Shown here: piece by piece, positions 54,062 to 62,692 of the stretch
How positions within the stretch are numbered: position 1 is the stretch's first letter
Layout: every line of letters begins with the position of its first letter
Source of the DNA: Clostridium isatidis
GTDB lineage: Bacteria > Bacillota > Clostridia > Clostridiales > Clostridiaceae
Length of the DNA: 64,000 bases
Assembly (NCBI RefSeq): GCF_002285495.1
Contig: NZ_CP016786.1
Coordinates: 882,001-946,000 of the forward strand
Direction: 5' to 3'
Notes under the pieces: generated by a model
What the model was told of the DNA's origin: nothing
Database searches by the model: none
Seen by the model: the letters and a program-made list of their open reading frames with translations, nothing else
Translations under genes and position numbers: made by a program

Positions 54062-54085
54062 AAGATTGGGAAGCAATCTTTTAGT
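54060..54085 (+). terminator. intrinsic terminator after the activase pair
   Basis: AAAAGATTG (54060-54068) pairs with CAATCTTTT (54074-54082), 5-base loop. Confidence 0.8.
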
Positions 54086-54113
54086 TTGCAGTAACTGTGA
54101 ACTAATAAAAAGT

Positions 54114-54233
54114 GTGAATATAAATTGGAGAAGATAAACAGGATAAGTTAAATAAGCATATAGTGAGCCTAGTACTTCTTTACGCAATTATTCGCTTATT
54201 GAACTTATCTTGTTATCTAGCCTTAATATTCGC
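54114..54233. other. long imperfect hairpin in a 418-bp non-coding gap
   Basis: Bases 54142-54157 pair with 54194-54209 (16 bp, one mismatch) and the pairing continues outward with small bulges to 54114/54233, about 40 base pairs around a 36-base loop. No ORF covers it. The gap 54086-54479 also holds a second hairpin (54392-54433). It could be a structured RNA or a small inverted-repeat element; I do not recognise it. Confidence 0.55.
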
Positions 54234-54391
54234 AATCTTAATAAATTTAACTTTTAAAGTTTTCTTCAGCTTAGTTTTTATAGTTATATGCTATCTAATA
54301 TTTTAGATTTTAAACTAATTAAATTGGGCAAGTTGGCTGTAGAGTAGGAGCTGGCCCAAACTTTTGGTAAGCACTTATAAAACATATGAAG

Positions 54392-54433
54392 GCAATAAGT
54401 TCAGATATCTAACTATCTGTAAATTCTTATTGC
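54392..54433 (+). promoter_or_regulatory. two-tier hairpin before the Zn-ribbon gene
   Basis: GCAATAAG/CTTATTGC (54392-54399/54426-54433) encloses CAGATA/TATCTG (54402-54407/54414-54419). GTTCAGATAT occurs again at 54452-54461, just before the ribosome binding site of the 54480 gene, hinting at an alternative fold. No T-run. Confidence 0.4.
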
Positions 54434-54479
54434 AAGTCAATTTAAGAGTTAGTTCAGATATACGAAAGGATTGATATAT

Positions 54480-54764
54480 ATGGAAAAAGTAAGTATGTGT
54501 CAAAGTTGTTCTTTACCATTTAATGAGGAACATGCTCATTTTATAGTAAAAGAAGCAGACGGAAGTCAGTCAATTTATTGTACAAATTGCTATAAAGATG
54601 GGAAATTCCTTCAGCCAAACTTAACTATGGAAGAAATGATTGAAATGCTTGTACCTATTTTAGGAAGATCCCTTGGGGAAGAAAAGGCTAGGGAAGAATT
54701 AAGCAGGGTAATACCAACTCTTGAACGTTGGAGGAAAGAAAATAAAGGTTTAAGAAATCCTTAG
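54480..54764 (+). CDS. putative zinc-ribbon protein (PF12674-like)
   Basis: 94 residues. CQSC (about 6-9) and CTNC (about 34-37) with SLPF and GSQSIYCTNCYKDGKF form the small 'putative zinc ribbon' domain; the rest is a helical tail (MTEEMIEMLVPIL-like). ATG at 54480 is 9 bases after AAAGGA; the TTG at 54471 touches that site. Often found as a stand-alone protein or fused to regulators. Function unknown. The next gene starts 16 bases downstream. Confidence 0.8.
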   Translation: MEKVSMCQSCSLPFNEEHAHFIVKEADGSQSIYCTNCYKDGKFLQPNLTMEEMIEMLVPILGRSLGEEKAREELSRVIPTLERWRKENKGLRNP

Positions 54765-54779
54765 AGGAAGTGAAGAATA

Positions 54780-55214
54780 ATGATCAAAGTAAGCTTTAAG
54801 GAATTAGGCTCTATAGAAGATAGTAAATTAAAATTTGTTGCAATTGTAACAAGATATAAAGATAAATGGCTTTATGTTAAACATAAGGAAAGAACTACAT
54901 GGGAAATTCCTGGTGGCCATAGGGAAGAAAATGAAAGCATCAGCTATGCTGCTTCAAGGGAATTATTTGAGGAAGCTGGAGCAATAAAATATAAAATAAT
55001 TCCAATATGCGAGTATGCTATAGAAAGCGATGAAAATCCTTACTTTACAGAATCCTTTGGAGGATTATTTTATGCTGAAGTAGAGGAATTAAATAATAAG
55101 TTTGATTTCGAGATAGGAGAAATTAAATTATTTGAAGATATCCCAGAAAATTTAACTTATCCATTAATTCAGCCCCTTGTACATAAAAAGGTGATAGAAT
55201 TTTTAAAAGAATAA
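54780..55214 (+). CDS. Nudix hydrolase
   Basis: 144 residues. The Nudix box GGHREENESISYAASRELFEEAGA is complete. The N-terminus (FKELGSIEDSKLKFVAIVTRYKDKWLYVKHKERTTWEIPGG) and FGGLFYAEVEEL resemble the 8-oxo-dGTP/MutT-like branch, but the substrate cannot be set. It is 15 bases after the Zn-ribbon gene and likely co-transcribed. Confidence 0.87.
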   Translation: MIKVSFKELGSIEDSKLKFVAIVTRYKDKWLYVKHKERTTWEIPGGHREENESISYAASRELFEEAGAIKYKIIPICEYAIESDENPYFTESFGGLFYAEVEELNNKFDFEIGEIKLFEDIPENLTYPLIQPLVHKKVIEFLKE

Positions 55215-55233
55215 TAATACTTAAGTAACGAAA

Positions 55234-55251
55234 TAGTAGTTTGGAGGTAAG
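55234..55251 (+). repeat. partial copy of the TAGTAGTTTGGA repeat, at a ribosome binding site
   Basis: TAGTAGTTTGGAGGTAAG shares 12 bases with the repeats at 12808 and 17901 and provides GGAGGT for the HAD gene at 55260 (11-base gap). Confidence 0.45.
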
Positions 55252-55259
55252 TTAAACCT

Positions 55260-55913
55260 ATGATAAAGGCAGTAATATTTGATTTAGATGGGCTGTTAAT
55301 TGATAGTGAAGTAATTTCCTATAAAATTTATAAGGAGCTTTTAGAAGAATTTGGACATGATTATAGTTTAGAAGAATATGCTCAAAATTATAGTGGAAAG
55401 ACGGAAATAGCTAATGTAACTAACCTTATAGATAAATATAAACTTCCATTAAGCCTTGAAAGAGGATTAGAAATTGTAATGGAAAAAGAAAGTAGCTATC
55501 TTTCAAAGGGAGTAGATTTAAAAGCTGGAGCTGTAAAATTACTATCCTATTTAAAAGATAAGGGCTTTAAAATTGCTATGGCATCTTCAAGCAAGGAAGA
55601 CAGGGCTTTAAATATTTTAAGAAAACATAATATTAGCGAATATTTTGATATTTTTGTTTTTGGGAATGAAGTTAAAAGAGGAAAGCCTAATCCAGATATT
55701 TTTTTAAAGGCTTGTGAAAAACTTTCCCTAAAGGCTGAAGAAGCTTTAGTTTTAGAAGACAGTGAGGCTGGAATTAAGGCAGCCTATTTTGCAAAAATCC
55801 CAGTAATCTGTATTCCAGATATGAAAATGCCAAGTAAGGAGCATTTAAGTATGACAACAAGGCTATTAAATTCATTAGATGAAGTTATTAATTATATAGA
55901 AGGATATAATTAG
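55260..55913 (+). CDS. HAD-IA hydrolase, beta-phosphoglucomutase-like
   Basis: 217 residues. Motif I KAVIFDLDGLLIDSE, motif II MASSSKED, a lysine in KRGKPNPDIF (motif III) and motif IV VLEDSEAGIKAA are all present with the helical cap of subfamily IA. It could be a beta-phosphoglucomutase or a general sugar/nucleotide phosphatase. It ends before a long terminator stem. Confidence 0.87.
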   Translation: MIKAVIFDLDGLLIDSEVISYKIYKELLEEFGHDYSLEEYAQNYSGKTEIANVTNLIDKYKLPLSLERGLEIVMEKESSYLSKGVDLKAGAVKLLSYLKDKGFKIAMASSSKEDRALNILRKHNISEYFDIFVFGNEVKRGKPNPDIFLKACEKLSLKAEEALVLEDSEAGIKAAYFAKIPVICIPDMKMPSKEHLSMTTRLLNSLDEVINYIEGYN

Positions 55914-55930
55914 TAAGATAAGCATTATAT

Positions 55931-55990
55931 AAACCACTTTTATATTGTAAATTAAATAATTTTAATTTACAGAATAAAGGTGGTTTTTAA
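55931..55990 (+). terminator. long-stem intrinsic terminator
   Basis: Left arm from 55931 (AAACCACTTTTATATTG...) pairs over about 24 bp, with few mismatches, to a right arm ending GGTGGTTTTT at 55986. Confidence 0.8.
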
Positions 55991-56141
55991 ATTGAAGAAA
56001 TTATTTTAATTTTCTGTATCCTGTTAAATAAAAGTTAATAAAAATATTTTATTTTCTCTGATGATAATTAGAGGCTAATATAGTATACTTTATAGGTAAA
56101 AATAAATTAATTTAAGATTTAGATATATCACAGGAGGGAAA

Positions 56142-57098
56142 ATGGGGTTAACTAAGCATTTCTTTGTTATAAATCCTACTGCCGGAAAAGTTGATGTTTC
56201 AGTAAAATTAACTGAAAAAATAGATAACTTATTTAAGATGCTAAAGGAAGAATATAGGATATATATAACAAAGGGAAAAGAAGATGCAAAAAATTATTGC
56301 AAAGATATATGCAAAAAGGAAGAAGGTAATTTAAGATTTTATGCTGTTGGAGGCGATGGAACCTTAAATGAAGTAGTAAATGGAGTTAAGGGACATGAAA
56401 AGGCCAGTGTTGGCGTATTACCTTATGGAACAGGCAATGATTTTATAAAAAACTTTGATAATAAAAATTTTTTTGATTTAAAGGGACAAGTCCTAGCTGA
56501 AGCTGAAAAAGTTGATTTATTAAGGGTTAAAGATACAAGCTGCATAAATATCTGTAATATAGGTTTTGATGCAAAGGTAGCAAGCAATGTAAATAAGTTT
56601 AAAAAGCTTCCCTTTATAAATGGAGGAACTGCTTATACCTTGGCTTTATTTTATTCCTTAATTCAAAGAATGCATCAGAATTTTGAAATATGTCTTGACG
56701 ACATGGAAGTAATTAAAGGGAAATTTTTATTATCTACTTTTTCAAATGGACTTTCTTATGGAGGAGGCTATAAGGCTGCACCTTTAGCGCAGATAAATGA
56801 TGGTCTTATGGATGTCTGTATAGTAAAAAAGGTTTCAAGATTTAATTTGGTGAAATTACTAGGGGTTTATAAAAAAGGAGAACACTTAGATAATGAGGAA
56901 ATTAGAAAGTACATAATCTATAAAAAGTGTAAAAGGGTAACTATTAAGTCTAATAATAAGTTTTGCATTTCAGTAGATGGTGAAATTTTTGAAGATAATA
57001 AATTAGAGCTTTCAATAGAAGAGGAAGCGATTAATTTTTTAGTTCCAAAGGTTGAGGAAGAAATAGAAATTCCTTCGTTATCAGCAAATAATATTTAA
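56142..57098 (+). CDS. dagK: diacylglycerol kinase-like lipid kinase (YegS/DagK family)
   Basis: 318 residues. FFVINPTAGK (6-15) and GGDGTLNEVVNGV (nucleotide loop) with LPYGTGNDF are the DAGK catalytic features; the C-terminal beta-rich domain includes FSNGLSYGGGYKAAPLAQINDGLMDV. It phosphorylates diacylglycerol or a related lipid at the membrane face. CAGGAGGG before the ATG. The ABC transporter genes follow at once. Confidence 0.88.
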   Translation: MGLTKHFFVINPTAGKVDVSVKLTEKIDNLFKMLKEEYRIYITKGKEDAKNYCKDICKKEEGNLRFYAVGGDGTLNEVVNGVKGHEKASVGVLPYGTGNDFIKNFDNKNFFDLKGQVLAEAEKVDLLRVKDTSCINICNIGFDAKVASNVNKFKKLPFINGGTAYTLALFYSLIQRMHQNFEICLDDMEVIKGKFLLSTFSNGLSYGGGYKAAPLAQINDGLMDVCIVKKVSRFNLVKLLGVYKKGEHLDNEEIRKYIIYKKCKRVTIKSNNKFCISVDGEIFEDNKLELSIEEEAINFLVPKVEEEIEIPSLSANNI

Positions 57099-57112
57099 TA
57101 AAGGTGGGAAAA

Positions 57113-57817
57113 ATGAGCAGTTATATAGAATTTAAAAATGTTACTAAAAAATACAAAATGGGTGAAGTAGATATTGATGCCTTAAGGGGAGTTTCCTTTT
57201 CTATAGATAAGGGAGAATTTGTTGTAGTGGCAGGAGCAAGTGGGGCTGGTAAAAGTACTATTTTAAATATTCTAGGAGGAATGGATAGTCCAACAAGCGG
57301 TGATATAATAGTGGAGGGCAATAATGTTGCAAAATATAATGAAAAGCAGCTGATAACTTACAGAAGATATGATATTGGATTTGTTTTTCAATTTTATAAT
57401 CTAGTTCAAAATCTTACAGCCCTAGAAAATGTTGAACTAGCAACTCAAATTTCTAAAAATCCTTTAGATCCAGCAGAGACTCTAGAAGCTGTTGGTTTGA
57501 CAGATAGAAAGTTCAACTTTCCAGCACAATTGTCTGGTGGAGAGCAGCAAAGAGTAGCAATAGCAAGGGCTTTAGCTAAAAATCCGAAGCTTCTTTTATG
57601 TGATGAGCCTACTGGAGCATTAGATTATAATACAGGTAAGGCAATTTTAAAGCTTCTCCAAGATACTTGCAGGCAATATAATATGACAGTAGTTATTATT
57701 ACTCATAATCTTGCTATAACACCTATGGGGGACAAGGTTATTAAAGTTAAAAACGGAATGATTGAAAGCGTAACAATAAATGAAAATCCTCTTCCAGTAG
57801 AAAGGATTGAATGGTAA
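57113..57817 (+). CDS. ABC transporter ATP-binding protein (MacB/LolD-type)
   Basis: 234 residues. Walker A GASGAGKST, Q-loop FVFQFYNLVQNL, signature LSGGEQQRVAIARAL, Walker B LLLCDEPTGALD and the switch His in ITHN are complete. Such LolD/MacB-type ATPases pair with FtsX-like permeases, as here: the next gene overlaps it by 7 bases. I use the ATG at 57113 after AAGGTGGG; the GTG at 57104 lies inside the site. Confidence 0.95.
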   Translation: MSSYIEFKNVTKKYKMGEVDIDALRGVSFSIDKGEFVVVAGASGAGKSTILNILGGMDSPTSGDIIVEGNNVAKYNEKQLITYRRYDIGFVFQFYNLVQNLTALENVELATQISKNPLDPAETLEAVGLTDRKFNFPAQLSGGEQQRVAIARALAKNPKLLLCDEPTGALDYNTGKAILKLLQDTCRQYNMTVVIITHNLAITPMGDKVIKVKNGMIESVTINENPLPVERIEW

Positions 57818-60800
57818 TGTTTAAAAATGCTTTTATGAAGGATGTTTTTAAGGATATAGCAAGAACAAAGGGCCGTTTTATATCTATCTTTGCAATTATT
57901 GCTTTAGGAGTTGCTTTCTTTTCAGGTATAAAAATTTCTCCTATTGCAATGAAGAAAACTGCTGATAAATACTATGATGATTATAACTTTATGGACATAA
58001 CCATATATTCAACCTTAGGTTTAACTGATGATGATATTTCTGAAATAAAAAAGCTTGATGGAGTTTTGGAGGTTTTTCCAACTTATTCTTTAGACGCTGT
58101 AATAAAGGATGAAGGTTCGGAAAAAGTTTTAAAGGTAATGGGAATTCCTCTTAAGGATGAATATAAGGTAAATCAATATAAAATTATGGAAGGAAGGCTT
58201 CCAGAAAAGGAAAATGAATGCCTTGTTGAAGAAGGAAAAATAGACAGTTTAGCTCTAAATATTGGAGATAAAATAACCCTTTCTTCAGGTACATCAGAGG
58301 ATTTAAAGGAAAAATTAGCTTTGGTTGAATATGAAATTGTTGGTAAGGTAAGAACTCCAAATTATTTATCTTTTGAAAAGGGTTCTTCTTCTATAGGTAA
58401 TGGTAAAATTTCAAGTTTTATTGTTGTTCCACAGGAAAACTTTAAAATAGAGGCCTATACAGAAGCTTATGTGACAGTTGAGGGAGCAAAGAAACTAAAT
58501 TCCTATTCAGATAAATACTTTGATTTAGTAGATGATACAAAGATTTCATTAGAAAGCCTTGGAAGTGAAAGGGCAGATATAAGATATGATGAAATAATTG
58601 AAGAAGCTACTAAAAAATTAAATGAAGGTAAGACTGAGTTAGAAGAACAGAGGAGAAAAGGACAAGAGGACTTAGACAAAGCCAAAAAAGAAATAGAAGA
58701 TGGAGAAAAAAAGTTAGAAGAGGGAGAAAAGGAATTAGCTAAAAAAGAACTGGAATATAATCTTACCATGGTTAAGGCAGATAATGAAATTTCCCTTGCT
58801 GAATATAAAATAAAAGATGGAAAGGTTGCTTTAGAAACTGCAAAGACTACTTTAGAAAGTCAGGCAGCTGTTGCAGAAAGTACCCTTAAAATAGCCAAGG
58901 AAACTCTAGAAAGCTTAAAAGATAATAGGGAAGATATTGATAAAAGAATTAAGGAAGCAGAAGATAGGATAAATAAATTAAATATATCAGAAGAAGAAAA
59001 AAAGGCTTTAAAAGCTCAATTAGAGAGTTTATATGGAAATAGAGCAGAAATTGATAAGGGTATTAATTATATAGAAAATCAAATAAAAAGCACAGAGGAG
59101 CAGCTTGCAGCTGGAAGGGCAGAAATTGCTAAAAAGGAAGAAGAGCTGGCTAATGGAGAAAGGCAATTAGAAGAAAAGAAAAAAGAACTTGAAGAAGGAA
59201 AGAAGGAAGCTCAAAAACAATTTGAAGAAGCTAAAAAAGAACTTGAAAAGGGGAAAAAGGATTTAGAAAAAGGGAAAGAAGAATATGAAAAGGGAAAAGA
59301 AACTTTTGAAAAGGAAATATCGGCTGCTGAAGCAAAAATAAAGAAAGCAGAAAATGATATTAAGGCTATTGAAGAACCAAGCTGGTATGTTTTGAATAGG
59401 GAAGGTAATTACTCCTATATGGATTATAGAAGTAATGCTGAAAGTATAGATAAATTGGCTAAAGTATTCCCAGTATTCTTTTTCCTAGTGGCTGCTTTGG
59501 TATGCTTAACAACCATGACAAGAATGGTAGATGAGCAGAGAGTGAATATAGGAACCTTAAAGGCCTTAGGATATTCAAAGGCTAAAATAGTATCAAAATA
59601 TCTTATTTACTCTTTCTCAGCAAGCTTTTTAGGAAGTTTAGTTGGCTTAGCTATTGGTTATACCCTTTTCCCTACAGTAGTTATTACCGCCTATGGAATT
59701 ATGTACACAATACCAGGAGTTGAACTGGACTTTAATATTCCTCTTGCCCTAATAGTAAGCCTAGTAGCTATTTTAGTTACGACTTTATCTTCATTCTTTG
59801 CATGTTATAAAGAGCTTATGGAGACTCCTTCAGCTCTAATGAGACCAAAGGCACCAAAAGAAGGTAAGAGAATATTGCTAGAAAGAATAAGTTTTATCTG
59901 GAATAGGCTTAGCTTTATAGGCAAGGTTACAGTAAGAAATATATTTAGATATAAAAAGAGATTCTTTATGACTGTCTTTGGTATTGCTGGATGTACAGCC
60001 TTAATAGTTACAGGTTTTGGGATAAAGGATTCTATAAAAACAATAATAGATAAACAGTTTGGAGAAATATTTAAATACAATTTATTGGTGAGTATAGATA
60101 AGGAAGCTGGAGACTTAGAAAAAGATGAAATCTTATCCTATATAGATGACTTATCAGAAGTTGATAACTCCCTTCTGGTATTAAGTGAAAATGCTAAGGT
60201 AAAAACTGATGATGGAGATAAGGATATTACAGTTCTTGTTCCAGAATCTCAGGAAGAATTTAAGGATTTTGTAAGCCTTCAAAATAGAAGCTCAAAGGAA
60301 AGCTATTCCTTAAATAATAAGGGAATAATTATATCAGAAAAGGCTGCAAAGGATGCTAAGGTTAAGCTTGGAGATGAAGTAAAAGTAAAAATAAATAATA
60401 TAGAAGCCTCTCTAAAAGTAGAGGGGATAGCAGAAAATTATACAATGAATTATATTTATATGACTGAAAAATATTATAAAGATAGTTTTGGCTTAAATAT
60501 ACATTATAATTCGATATTGGTTAACACAAAGGAAAATACAAACGAAGAGGAAATCTCAAAAACAATTATGGAAAATTCAATTGTAAAGGGAGTTTCCTTC
60601 AACACCAGCATAAAGGAAAACTTTGATAACACAATTAAAAATTTAAATTATGTTGTATTAATTCTTATAGTATCTGCTGGTTCCTTAGCCTTTGTTGTAC
60701 TTTATAACCTAACAAACTTAAATATTAGCGAAAGAATGAGGGAAATTGCAACAATAAAGGTTTTAGGTTTCTATAATAATGAAGTATCAGCCTATATTTA

Positions 60801-61044
60801 TAGAGAAAATGTATTGCTAACCATAATAGGTATTTTCCTTGGAGAATTTTTAGGTATCCTTCTTCACAGATTTATAATGGTAACAGTTGAAATGGATAAT
60901 ATGATGTTTGGTCGTAATGTTGATTTAATAAGTTTTATAATATCAGCAGTGTTAACAGTAGTCTTTTCAGTATTAGTTAATATTGTCATGTATTATAAAC
61001 TTAAAAATGTAAAAATGGTTGAATCTTTAAAATCAGTAGACTAG
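57811..61044 (+). CDS. FtsX-like ABC permease with long extracellular coiled coil
   Basis: 1077 residues. One N-terminal membrane span, then an extracytoplasmic domain with a ~240-residue highly charged coiled coil (about 265-515; repeats of EEGKKEL/EKGKKDLEKGKEE type), then three spans of the first FtsX domain (VFFFLVAALVCLTTMTRMVDEQRVNIGTLKALG), a second extracytoplasmic domain (about 760-945), and the C-terminal FtsX spans. Works with the ATPase 57113 as mechanotransmission-type exporter or cell-wall regulator; the substrate is unknown. The ATG at 57811 overlaps the ATPase end; the one at 57817 is also possible. Confidence 0.92.
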   Translation: MVMFKNAFMKDVFKDIARTKGRFISIFAIIALGVAFFSGIKISPIAMKKTADKYYDDYNFMDITIYSTLGLTDDDISEIKKLDGVLEVFPTYSLDAVIKDEGSEKVLKVMGIPLKDEYKVNQYKIMEGRLPEKENECLVEEGKIDSLALNIGDKITLSSGTSEDLKEKLALVEYEIVGKVRTPNYLSFEKGSSSIGNGKISSFIVVPQENFKIEAYTEAYVTVEGAKKLNSYSDKYFDLVDDTKISLESLGSERADIRYDEIIEEATKKLNEGKTELEEQRRKGQEDLDKAKKEIEDGEKKLEEGEKELAKKELEYNLTMVKADNEISLAEYKIKDGKVALETAKTTLESQAAVAESTLKIAKETLESLKDNREDIDKRIKEAEDRINKLNISEEEKKALKAQLESLYGNRAEIDKGINYIENQIKSTEEQLAAGRAEIAKKEEELANGERQLEEKKKELEEGKKEAQKQFEEAKKELEKGKKDLEKGKEEYEKGKETFEKEISAAEAKIKKAENDIKAIEEPSWYVLNREGNYSYMDYRSNAESIDKLAKVFPVFFFLVAALVCLTTMTRMVDEQRVNIGTLKALGYSKAKIVSKYLIYSFSASFLGSLVGLAIGYTLFPTVVITAYGIMYTIPGVELDFNIPLALIVSLVAILVTTLSSFFACYKELMETPSALMRPKAPKEGKRILLERISFIWNRLSFIGKVTVRNIFRYKKRFFMTVFGIAGCTALIVTGFGIKDSIKTIIDKQFGEIFKYNLLVSIDKEAGDLEKDEILSYIDDLSEVDNSLLVLSENAKVKTDDGDKDITVLVPESQEEFKDFVSLQNRSSKESYSLNNKGIIISEKAAKDAKVKLGDEVKVKINNIEASLKVEGIAENYTMNYIYMTEKYYKDSFGLNIHYNSILVNTKENTNEEEISKTIMENSIVKGVSFNTSIKENFDNTIKNLNYVVLILIVSAGSLAFVVLYNLTNLNISERMREIATIKVLGFYNNEVSAYIYRENVLLTIIGIFLGEFLGILLHRFIMVTVEMDNMMFGRNVDLISFIISAVLTVVFSVLVNIVMYYKLKNVKMVESLKSVD

Positions 61045-61052
61045 TTTTGGAA

Positions 61053-61087
61053 GATAAAGACACTCAAAAGAGTGTCTTTATTATTTT
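61053..61087 (+). terminator. intrinsic terminator after the FtsX permease
   Basis: Perfect 12-bp stem (61054-61065/61070-61081) with AAAA loop, followed by TATTTTG. Confidence 0.88.
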
Positions 61088-61431
61088 GAAATTTATATAA
61101 TATTGGAATGATGATTTAAGCAGTTATTATTAGATTATTACTTTGGAAGCAGTTTTATAAATAATTTTAATAAAAATTTGTAAAAAATAAAATATTTTCC
61201 TCGAAATAATTGTAATTAATGGATAACTTTAATATAATTGGATAAGAATAATAATTAATAAGCCTTATGGCCTTGGATAATAATTGTTGTATTAAAAGTA
61301 ATAAATAGAAAGTTAAAAAGCTAAGATATATTACTGCTTCCATAGAAAAACAGAATAATAATTGATTTATTAGGAAAAGAAGAGAAAGAAACAATTAGAA
61401 AGATAAAAGTATTATGAGAGAGTGTGTAGAA
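61088..61431. other. AT-rich gap without a supportable gene
   Basis: About 340 bases with short stops in all frames; the minus-strand open frame at 61167-61394 is Leu/Tyr low-complexity with no good ribosome binding site. I see no repeat or RNA signature here. The promoter of the acetyltransferase presumably lies in its right part. Confidence 0.5.
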
Positions 61432-61980
61432 ATGAGATTAGAAACTGATAGAACAATGCTTCGTAATTTTGAAGATAAAGATTTGGAAGATTTTTATGAA
61501 TATTGCAGCCAAAAGGGTATAGGAGAAATGGCTGGATGGAAGCATCATAAAAATATTTTAATATCTAAAAAAGTATTAGAAAGAAATATTAAAAATAATA
61601 ATATCTTTGCAATAGAATACAAAGAAAATAATAAAGTAATTGGACATGTTACAGTTAATAAGGATTCAGAAAATGGAAGAGCAGATACAAAAGAATTAGG
61701 CTTCGTATTAAATCGTAATTATCATAATCAGGGAATTATGACAGAAGTAATTTATAGAGTTTTAGATTATCTATTCTCAAATGGTATAGAATACATATAT
61801 GCTTGCTGTTTTCAAAATAACAAGGCTTCTAAAAGAGTAATTGAAAAATGCGGTTTTAGCTTTGAACAAGAAAGTTCATTCTATTCAATTTTTCTTAATA
61901 AGAGCTTTAAATCCTATGAATATCTATATTGTAAAAATAATTGGTTATTAAAGAAGAAAGAAATAGAAACTATTAAATAA
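61432..61980 (+). CDS. GNAT N-acetyltransferase (RimJ/RimL-like)
   Basis: 182 residues. MRLETDRTMLRNFEDKDLEDFYEY at the start, ELGFVLNRNYHNQGIMTEVIYRVLDYLF (acetyl-CoA loop) and CFQNNKASKRVIEKCGFSFE are typical RimJ/L features. The start is uncertain: the ATG at 61432 fits homology with a weak GAGAG upstream; the ATG at 61414 adds six residues. Probably acetylates an amino terminus or small amine. Nearby is a decayed relative (62446-62590). Confidence 0.8.
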   Translation: MRLETDRTMLRNFEDKDLEDFYEYCSQKGIGEMAGWKHHKNILISKKVLERNIKNNNIFAIEYKENNKVIGHVTVNKDSENGRADTKELGFVLNRNYHNQGIMTEVIYRVLDYLFSNGIEYIYACCFQNNKASKRVIEKCGFSFEQESSFYSIFLNKSFKSYEYLYCKNNWLLKKKEIETIK

Positions 61981-61993
61981 AGGAGACATAATA

Positions 61994-62058
61994 TGAAGAT
62001 AAATAATAAGAAGACAAACTAATAGCAATTCTAATAGCAGTAATTTAATTAATAACTG
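61994..62058 (+). pseudogene. frameshifted remnant of a small membrane/secreted peptide
   Basis: AGGAG at 61982-61986 is followed by ATG at 61994 encoding MKINNKKTN then stop. In the neighbouring frame, from the same point, hydrophobic codons continue (DKLIAILIAVI), so a one-base shift would give a typical N-terminal signal/anchor sequence. The rest is gone. Confidence 0.4.
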
Positions 62059-62116
62059 TGCACTTTTAACTTTAATTTGAAAAGGCAAAGCACTTTTCTT
62101 AAAGGGGGGAGAATTA

Positions 62117-62449
62117 GTGTATAAAAAAGGTGTAATAAATTTAGTTCCAATTTTTCATGTTATTATTCCAGTTATATTAGGATTACTAATTGCTTTTATA
62201 GATAAAAAATTCATTTTAAATAAAAAAATAAAACCTATTGGAGTTTGTTTTGCTGTAAGTATTATTTATCATTTAGTTCTAGCAATAAATACATCTAGTA
62301 AGAGTGAGATTTACCTTATTGGAGTTTTATTTGTTTGGAATTCAACTTTAATTATTATTGGATATAAGTTATTTATCTATTTCTTTAAAAATTCCCTTAT
62401 ATCGAGTATTTTATCTCTTTTTGAAGAATTTTTTGGAGGCAAAAAATGA
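62117..62449 (+). CDS. small integral membrane protein, unknown
   Basis: 110 residues, GTG start at 62117 with GGGGGAG 5-6 bases upstream. Three to four hydrophobic spans (LVPIFHVIIPVILGLLIAFI; IGVCFAVSIIYHLVLAI; IYLIGVLFVWNSTLIIIGYKLFIYF), basic loops, no known motif. It lies in the decayed patch after the acetyltransferase but has an intact frame. Confidence 0.65.
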   Translation: MYKKGVINLVPIFHVIIPVILGLLIAFIDKKFILNKKIKPIGVCFAVSIIYHLVLAINTSSKSEIYLIGVLFVWNSTLIIIGYKLFIYFFKNSLISSILSLFEEFFGGKK

Positions 62450-62590
62450 ATATAAATATTAGACCTGTAAAGATTGAAGATTATATTTTACATAAGTAAA
62501 ATAAGAAAAATGGAAGGAGTTAAGAGGAAAGCTGCTATTAAGGAAGGTATTTTATCTGATGTGCTAATTATGGGCAGGACCATCAATTAG
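62446..62590 (+). pseudogene. GNAT acetyltransferase remnant with internal deletion
   Basis: An ATG at 62446 (GGAGG upstream) reads MNINIRPVKIEDYILHK and stops at 62497; then, in another frame from about 62507, MEGVKRKAAIKEGILSDVLIMGRTIN ends at 62590. The two pieces match the very start and very end of RimI/L-type acetyltransferases, so the middle ~100 codons have been deleted. Confidence 0.7.
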
Positions 62591-62692
62591 TTTAATGCTT
62601 TATAAAAGAGCCTATAAGAAATAGCCTATATATTTCACAATATAATTTTCTAAGAATAGAATAAATAGAAGAATAATTCTTAGGAGATTTTG

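Noticed and set aside
61088..61431. 75-aa minus-strand ORF in the gap after the FtsX permease
   Set aside because: Leu/Tyr/Phe low complexity typical of reversed AT-rich sequence, with no ribosome binding site.
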